Of a stretch of DNA of 10,916 nucleotides, positions 7,132-10,916 are shown one piece after another. Position numbers and translations under genes: made by a program. Source of the DNA: JBBDNC01 sp040877875 (GTDB lineage: Bacteria; Bacteroidota; Rhodothermia; Balneolales; Balneolaceae); the NCBI GenBank assembly GCA_040877875.1, contig JBBDNC010000199.1, positions 1 through 10,916 on the forward strand, in the 5' to 3' direction. The first letter of the stretch is position 1; each line of letters begins with the position of its first letter. Under the pieces are notes generated by a model. That model was given only the letters and a program-made list of their open reading frames with translations. It had not been told where the DNA came from and made no database searches.

Positions 7132-7431
7132 AGTATAGAGGTCATCCAAGTACTATTTTCAACAAATCGTTGTACCCGTAGGTCTTATAGAAAAGGTTAG
7201 ATAACCTGATAAAGCTTTAATTTTTTTTAGTTTTATAGTCTAACAAGGTCATGATAGATGAGTAAATCGTGCTATTCAGTCGAATTGTTTCTTTTTTCAC
7301 CCCTTGAGAAGGAGGTCTGTTCGGTTATTCGACCCTGAAGGGTGCGGGCTTTCCAATAATTGAAAGTGCTATTTTAACGGTTTTTTAATAATTTCAGTGA
7401 ATTCGAAAATTTACCTGAAAAGTTTACAAAA

Positions 7432-7460
7432 TTGATTTTTTTTGTTTTCATTAGGATATA
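7432..7460 (+). promoter_or_regulatory. Weak candidate promoter of the SusC-type gene
   Basis: TTGATT (7432-7437) and GATATA (7455-7460) are 17 bp apart, about 155 bp before the receptor start. The match is moderate and the region is AT-rich, so this could be accidental; no TAnnTTTG-type element was found at a better position. Confidence 0.2.
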
Positions 7461-7536
7461 GTAAATATGTCGTCACGAGGTCTACACTATGATCGCTGAA
7501 AAATAAAAGTAATGATAGTGTACTGTAAGATTCAGT

Positions 7537-7574
7537 TTCAGTTGCATAAGGGTAGACGGCAAAAGGCAACTGAA
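7537..7574 (+). promoter_or_regulatory. Leader hairpin upstream of the SusC-type gene
   Basis: TTCAGTTGC (7537-7545) and GCAACTGAA (7566-7574) form a perfect 9-bp stem with a 20-nt loop, ending 40 bp before the start codon. There is no T-run, so it is not an ordinary terminator. A stem in this place could affect translation or mRNA stability, or be a DNA operator. It may also be chance. Confidence 0.4.
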
Positions 7575-7614
7575 TAGTGAAGTTTTCTAATAACAATTAA
7601 AATAGAGGTCATCA

Positions 7615-10600
7615 ATGTGTAAACAGTTACTATTAACCATAGTCTGTTCTTTTACACTCATAGGCTCTGTCTATGCACAGAGTACTGTGACGGGTAGTGT
7701 GACAGACGCACGAACAGGCGAATCATTGCCTGGAGTTAACATTCTTATCTCGGAACTGCAACAGGGAACGGCAACTGACATAGACGGGAACTACACAATC
7801 AGTAATGTGCCGGCCGGTACATATACGCTGGTTGCTACATTTGTCGGTTATCAAAGGTATGAGGCATCTATCGAGGTTACATCCCAGGGAGCAGAGCACG
7901 ATATTATCCTGGATCAAAGAGTGGTCGGCCTGGAAGATGTTGTTGTAACGGCTTTCGGGATCTCGAGAGAGAGGAGAGCTCTCGGTTACGGAGTTTCAGA
8001 AGTTGGATCCGAAAGCATTGAACGGCGCCAGGAAGTGGATCTTGCACGTTCTCTGACGGGTAAACTTCCCGGAGTGGATGTCTCGGCTACCGGAGGGGTA
8101 ACCGGATCGGGTACGGATATCGTAATCCGTGGTTTTACAACCATGACCGGCAGTAATGCTCCCCTGTTTATCGTCGACGGAGTCCGCTTTGACGGCGACC
8201 GGAACACGACGGATAATTGGGCACAGGGTGGCGGTGCAACAGTTACTCCCAACCGATTTCTGGATATTGATCCCAGTAATATTGAAAATGTCACGGTTTT
8301 GAAAGGCTTGAGCGCAGCCGTATTGTACGGCGAGCAGGGGCGAAACGGGGTCATACTCATCGATACCAAGAGCGGTTCTTTTCAGGAAGACCGCGCACCC
8401 GGTTTCCAGGTGAGCCTTAACCAATCGGTCTACGCGACACAGATCTCATCCCGTCCGGACTACCAGAATACTTATGGCAACGGATTTGACCAGGCATTCG
8501 GGTGGTTCTTTAGTAACTGGGGACCCCGCTTTACAGCAACGGATCCGGCACTGTTCGGAAGCTTGTTTCAAGGATATGATGATGATGGCACGGTATTGGT
8601 CAACCACCCCTTAACCAATCACGGCCCAACGGCAGAGGCATTTCCGGAATTTGCAGATGTAGGGTATCGTTACGAAGCCAAACCGGATCCTTTGGAAGCA
8701 TTTTTCAGAACCGGCCTGGCTTCTACATCCAGTATGAATATCTCCGGCGGGATTGAAGACCTCCAATTGAATGTTACCTATTCACGAACCGGTGAGGAAG
8801 GTTTTACACCTGAAAACAACCTGACCCGGGATTCATTCAGCATGGGAGCCAATTACAGAATCAATGACAGGCTCTTTGCCGAAACCTCCTTTAATATGAG
8901 CCTGACGGATATGGATACTCCCCCTCTTGCAGCCGGGGGCGGTAGCGGCCCCGCAGCCGTAGGGGGTACGACATCCGTATTTGCCGATGTATTTTATACT
9001 CCGCGTTCGGTGGACCTGGATATTCCGCATCAAAACCCTGTTACGGGTGGATCCGCCTATTACCGTGCCGGTAATGACATTCCGCATCCGAGGTGGACGA
9101 CCGAGAATGTTGGCATCACTAATAATACCAACCGGTATTTCGGGAAAACGGAATTAAACTATCAGGTGGTTGAAAACATCAACCTCGTCTACCGTCTCGG
9201 TTATGACAGCTATACGGAAAGCCGGGAGTACCGGCAGAATCCGGGGGGTGTTCGGCCGGACGGGCTGCTCGACGGTTTTTATCAGACAATCGAGCATCAG
9301 CGCTGGAGCTGGGATCATAACCTGCTCGCACTCATTGACTATCAGTTGACAGAAGATTTTTCTTTTAACGCAACGGCGGGTGCACAGTATACGACCTCCA
9401 GGCAGGAACGCCAGGGTGTTGAAAGTCAGAACATGATCATCTTCGACTTTTTCAAACACTCGAATTTCACCAGTCAGTCGGCAACCAACTTCTTTACCAA
9501 TCCGACTCTGGATCTTCAACGTCTTGTAGAACAGCAGACTGTTGGTGTGTTTGCTGACGCAACAGTTGGCTATCAGGACTTTGTCTATTTGAATGTTGCC
9601 GGAAGAAACGACTGGTTTTCAACGCTTGAAGAGGATAACCGAAGTATTTTTTATCCCTCGGCAAGTATTTCCTATATCGCATCGGATCACCTGGACATTA
9701 CATCGGATGCCCTGACTTACCTGAAGCTGTATGCAGGGGTCGGTTCTTCAGCCGGTTCACCCAGTCCGTACAGTACTCGAAATGTTTTGTCGAGTAATGC
9801 AAGAGCCTTTGTGACTCAGGACGGAACCGTGGTAACCAGCAATGCAACGGACAGTTTCCTCGGGAATCCCAACCTGAAACCGGAACTGCATACCGAATAT
9901 GAAGCAGGTATCGACGTACGGTTCTTTGACGGCCGGCTTGGTCTGGACATCACCGGCTATACCCGGAAAACGACCGATCTCATTACAGCAGCCCCGCTCG
10001 ACCCCGGAACCGGATTTACATCGACCTTTGTCAATATCGGTGAAATCCAGAACCAGGGAATCGAGCTGACTCTTCTCGGGACTCCGATTATCGGAGATTT
10101 TCGCTGGGATATGCAGGGAAATTTCTATACGTACAAATCTGAGGTAAATGAACTCGGTGAAGGACTTGACCGCATCCAGGTAGGTGGCGGATTCGATACC
10201 CGGGGTAACTTTGCAATTCCCGGGGAACCATTTATGGTGATGATGGGGACCAAGATCGTTCGTAACGATCAAGGGGTGCCGGTGATCGGTTCAACCGGTA
10301 ATTATATTGATCAGGAAGAGATCGGGATCATTGGAAATCCTCATCCGGATTTCAAGACTTCTCTCTCCAACACTTTCTATTACAAGGGCGCTTCACTCTC
10401 CTTCCAGTTTGACTATCAGCAAGGAGGGGACATGTATAGCACCTGGATTGGAACGCTGATGGCAAGAGGCCTTACGACCGATACAGAACAGGTAGACCGG
10501 AATAACACATTTATTCTGCCGGGTGTAAATGAGGCCGGTAACCCGAATAAGGTCCAGATCAGCCCGAGTGGTGTATTTTTTGACAACTTCGGTTTCGGAG

Positions 10601-10875
10601 CGGATGAATTACAGGTCTATGATATGACCCATATCCGTCTCAGTGAAGTGTCGCTCTCTTATGATCTGCCCTCTTCCATTCTGGCGCAATCGCCGTTTAC
10701 CCAGATCAGACTTTCGGTAAACGGAACCAACCTCTGGATGTTTGCCTTTAACGTTCCGGAAGGAAGCGGATTCGACCCCAACGTAAACTCAATCGGCGGC
10801 AACAGCCGTGGTTTTGAATACCTGACGGGTCCTGCTGTGCGAAGGTTCGGCGGCAGCGTACGGGTTCGATTCTAA
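7615..10875 (+). CDS. SusC/RagA-type TonB-dependent outer-membrane receptor
   Basis: A complete 1086-residue receptor. Residues 1-21 are a signal peptide (hydrophobic LLLTIVCSFTLIG, cleavage after VYA). Residues 24 to about 100 form the carboxypeptidase-regulatory-like domain found at the start of SusC proteins (VTGSVTDARTGESLPGV, ATDIDGNYTISNVPAGTYTL). LEDVVVTAFG at 106-115 is the usual TonB-box-like start of the plug, which ends near GVILIDTKSG (245-254). The rest is the 22-strand barrel, with repeated aromatic beta strands and a terminal Phe (SVRVRF) as expected for BAM assembly. It would import a large ligand, such as a glycan or peptide, across the outer membrane with TonB energy and a SusD-like lid. 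The sequence does not reveal the ligand. The start is supported by the signal peptide. The next start codon follows after 30 bp, fitting the normal susC-susD order. Confidence 0.96.
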   Translation: MCKQLLLTIVCSFTLIGSVYAQSTVTGSVTDARTGESLPGVNILISELQQGTATDIDGNYTISNVPAGTYTLVATFVGYQRYEASIEVTSQGAEHDIILDQRVVGLEDVVVTAFGISRERRALGYGVSEVGSESIERRQEVDLARSLTGKLPGVDVSATGGVTGSGTDIVIRGFTTMTGSNAPLFIVDGVRFDGDRNTTDNWAQGGGATVTPNRFLDIDPSNIENVTVLKGLSAAVLYGEQGRNGVILIDTKSGSFQEDRAPGFQVSLNQSVYATQISSRPDYQNTYGNGFDQAFGWFFSNWGPRFTATDPALFGSLFQGYDDDGTVLVNHPLTNHGPTAEAFPEFADVGYRYEAKPDPLEAFFRTGLASTSSMNISGGIEDLQLNVTYSRTGEEGFTPENNLTRDSFSMGANYRINDRLFAETSFNMSLTDMDTPPLAAGGGSGPAAVGGTTSVFADVFYTPRSVDLDIPHQNPVTGGSAYYRAGNDIPHPRWTTENVGITNNTNRYFGKTELNYQVVENINLVYRLGYDSYTESREYRQNPGGVRPDGLLDGFYQTIEHQRWSWDHNLLALIDYQLTEDFSFNATAGAQYTTSRQERQGVESQNMIIFDFFKHSNFTSQSATNFFTNPTLDLQRLVEQQTVGVFADATVGYQDFVYLNVAGRNDWFSTLEEDNRSIFYPSASISYIASDHLDITSDALTYLKLYAGVGSSAGSPSPYSTRNVLSSNARAFVTQDGTVVTSNATDSFLGNPNLKPELHTEYEAGIDVRFFDGRLGLDITGYTRKTTDLITAAPLDPGTGFTSTFVNIGEIQNQGIELTLLGTPIIGDFRWDMQGNFYTYKSEVNELGEGLDRIQVGGGFDTRGNFAIPGEPFMVMMGTKIVRNDQGVPVIGSTGNYIDQEEIGIIGNPHPDFKTSLSNTFYYKGASLSFQFDYQQGGDMYSTWIGTLMARGLTTDTEQVDRNNTFILPGVNEAGNPNKVQISPSGVFFDNFGFGADELQVYDMTHIRLSEVSLSYDLPSSILAQSPFTQIRLSVNGTNLWMFAFNVPEGSGFDPNVNSIGGNSRGFEYLTGPAVRRFGGSVRVRF

Positions 10876-10905
10876 TCAAAAATTTTAGAAAAACGAGAAG
10901 ACACT

Positions 10906-10916
10906 ATGAAATCTTT
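10906..10916 (+). CDS. Start of next gene, probably SusD-like lipoprotein (partial)
   Basis: An ATG 30 bp after the receptor stop opens a frame reading MKSF before the window ends. The basic start suits a signal peptide, and SusC genes are normally followed directly by a SusD-family surface lipoprotein. The identity rests on gene order only, because too few codons are visible. Confidence 0.45.

Larger units (their letters stand above)
6780..7614. other. Long AT-rich intergenic region before the SusC-type gene
   Basis: 835 bp with no convincing gene. It contains the MITE-like element at 6986-7126, the leader hairpin at 7537-7574, and a 12-bp direct repeat ATAGAGGTCATC (7135-7146 and 7602-7613). 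A compact dyad AGGTTA-GA-TAACCT lies at 7194-7207 and ACCCT-GA-AGGGT near 7330; both are short enough to be chance. No clear terminator follows the alanine racemase. Confidence 0.5.

Noticed and set aside
7194..7207. AGGTTA-GA-TAACCT dyad
   Set aside because: Short, isolated and in AT-rich DNA; expected by chance in a region of this length.
7411..7596. Leftward 61-codon frame in the intergenic region
   Set aside because: AT-rich, no recognisable motif or start signal, and it overlaps the leader region of the receptor gene.
1..10916. CRISPR array or other regularly spaced repeats
   Set aside because: No series of evenly spaced direct repeats was seen on either strand.

Overview
The window looks like a chromosome of the Bacteroidota/Balneolota/Rhodothermota group. 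The main reasons are a SusC-type TonB-dependent outer-membrane receptor followed by what looks like the start of its partner gene, a Bacteroidota-style tyrosine recombinase, and few Shine-Dalgarno sequences. I cannot name the species from the sequence alone.

Layout. (1) Bases 1-803 look like the right edge of an integrated mobile element. A leftward tyrosine integrase gene runs off the window edge. Upstream of it is a candidate promoter framed by a perfect 11-bp inverted repeat. About 200 bp from its start codon is a short piece that fits the 3' end of a tRNA gene, followed by a terminator hairpin, with no tRNA 5' portion here. This is the arrangement left when an element integrates into a tRNA gene. 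(2) Bases 847-1307 are non-coding with nothing I can identify. (3) Bases 1308-6779 hold five rightward genes: a sodium:solute symporter, a GNAT acetyltransferase, an alanine/ornithine-racemase-like PLP enzyme, an M20 amidohydrolase and an alanine racemase. Spacing is 11 bp, 1 bp, 178 bp and a 22-bp overlap, so they probably form one operon or two back-to-back ones. (4) Bases 6780-7614 are a long AT-rich gap. It contains a 141-bp foldback element with perfect 15-bp terminal inverted repeats and a TTATA repeat on each side (a MITE-like insertion), and, nearer the next gene, a 5'-leader hairpin. (5) Bases 7615-10875 encode a complete SusC/RagA-type receptor. A new start codon 30 bp later is probably the first codons of a SusD-like lipoprotein.

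How the genes may work together. Two different PLP racemases, an enzyme able to remove N-acyl groups, an acetyltransferase and a Na+-coupled importer side by side suggest uptake and stereochemical interconversion of amino acids or N-acylated amino acids or small peptides. The substrate cannot be read from the sequence. The SusC/SusD pair is separated from this cluster by 835 bp and a repeat element, so a shared job with it is only a possibility. The most unusual items are the racemase/acylase/transporter cluster, the symmetric MITE-like hairpin whose partial pairing is helped by G-U pairs on one strand only, and the tRNA-remnant island edge.
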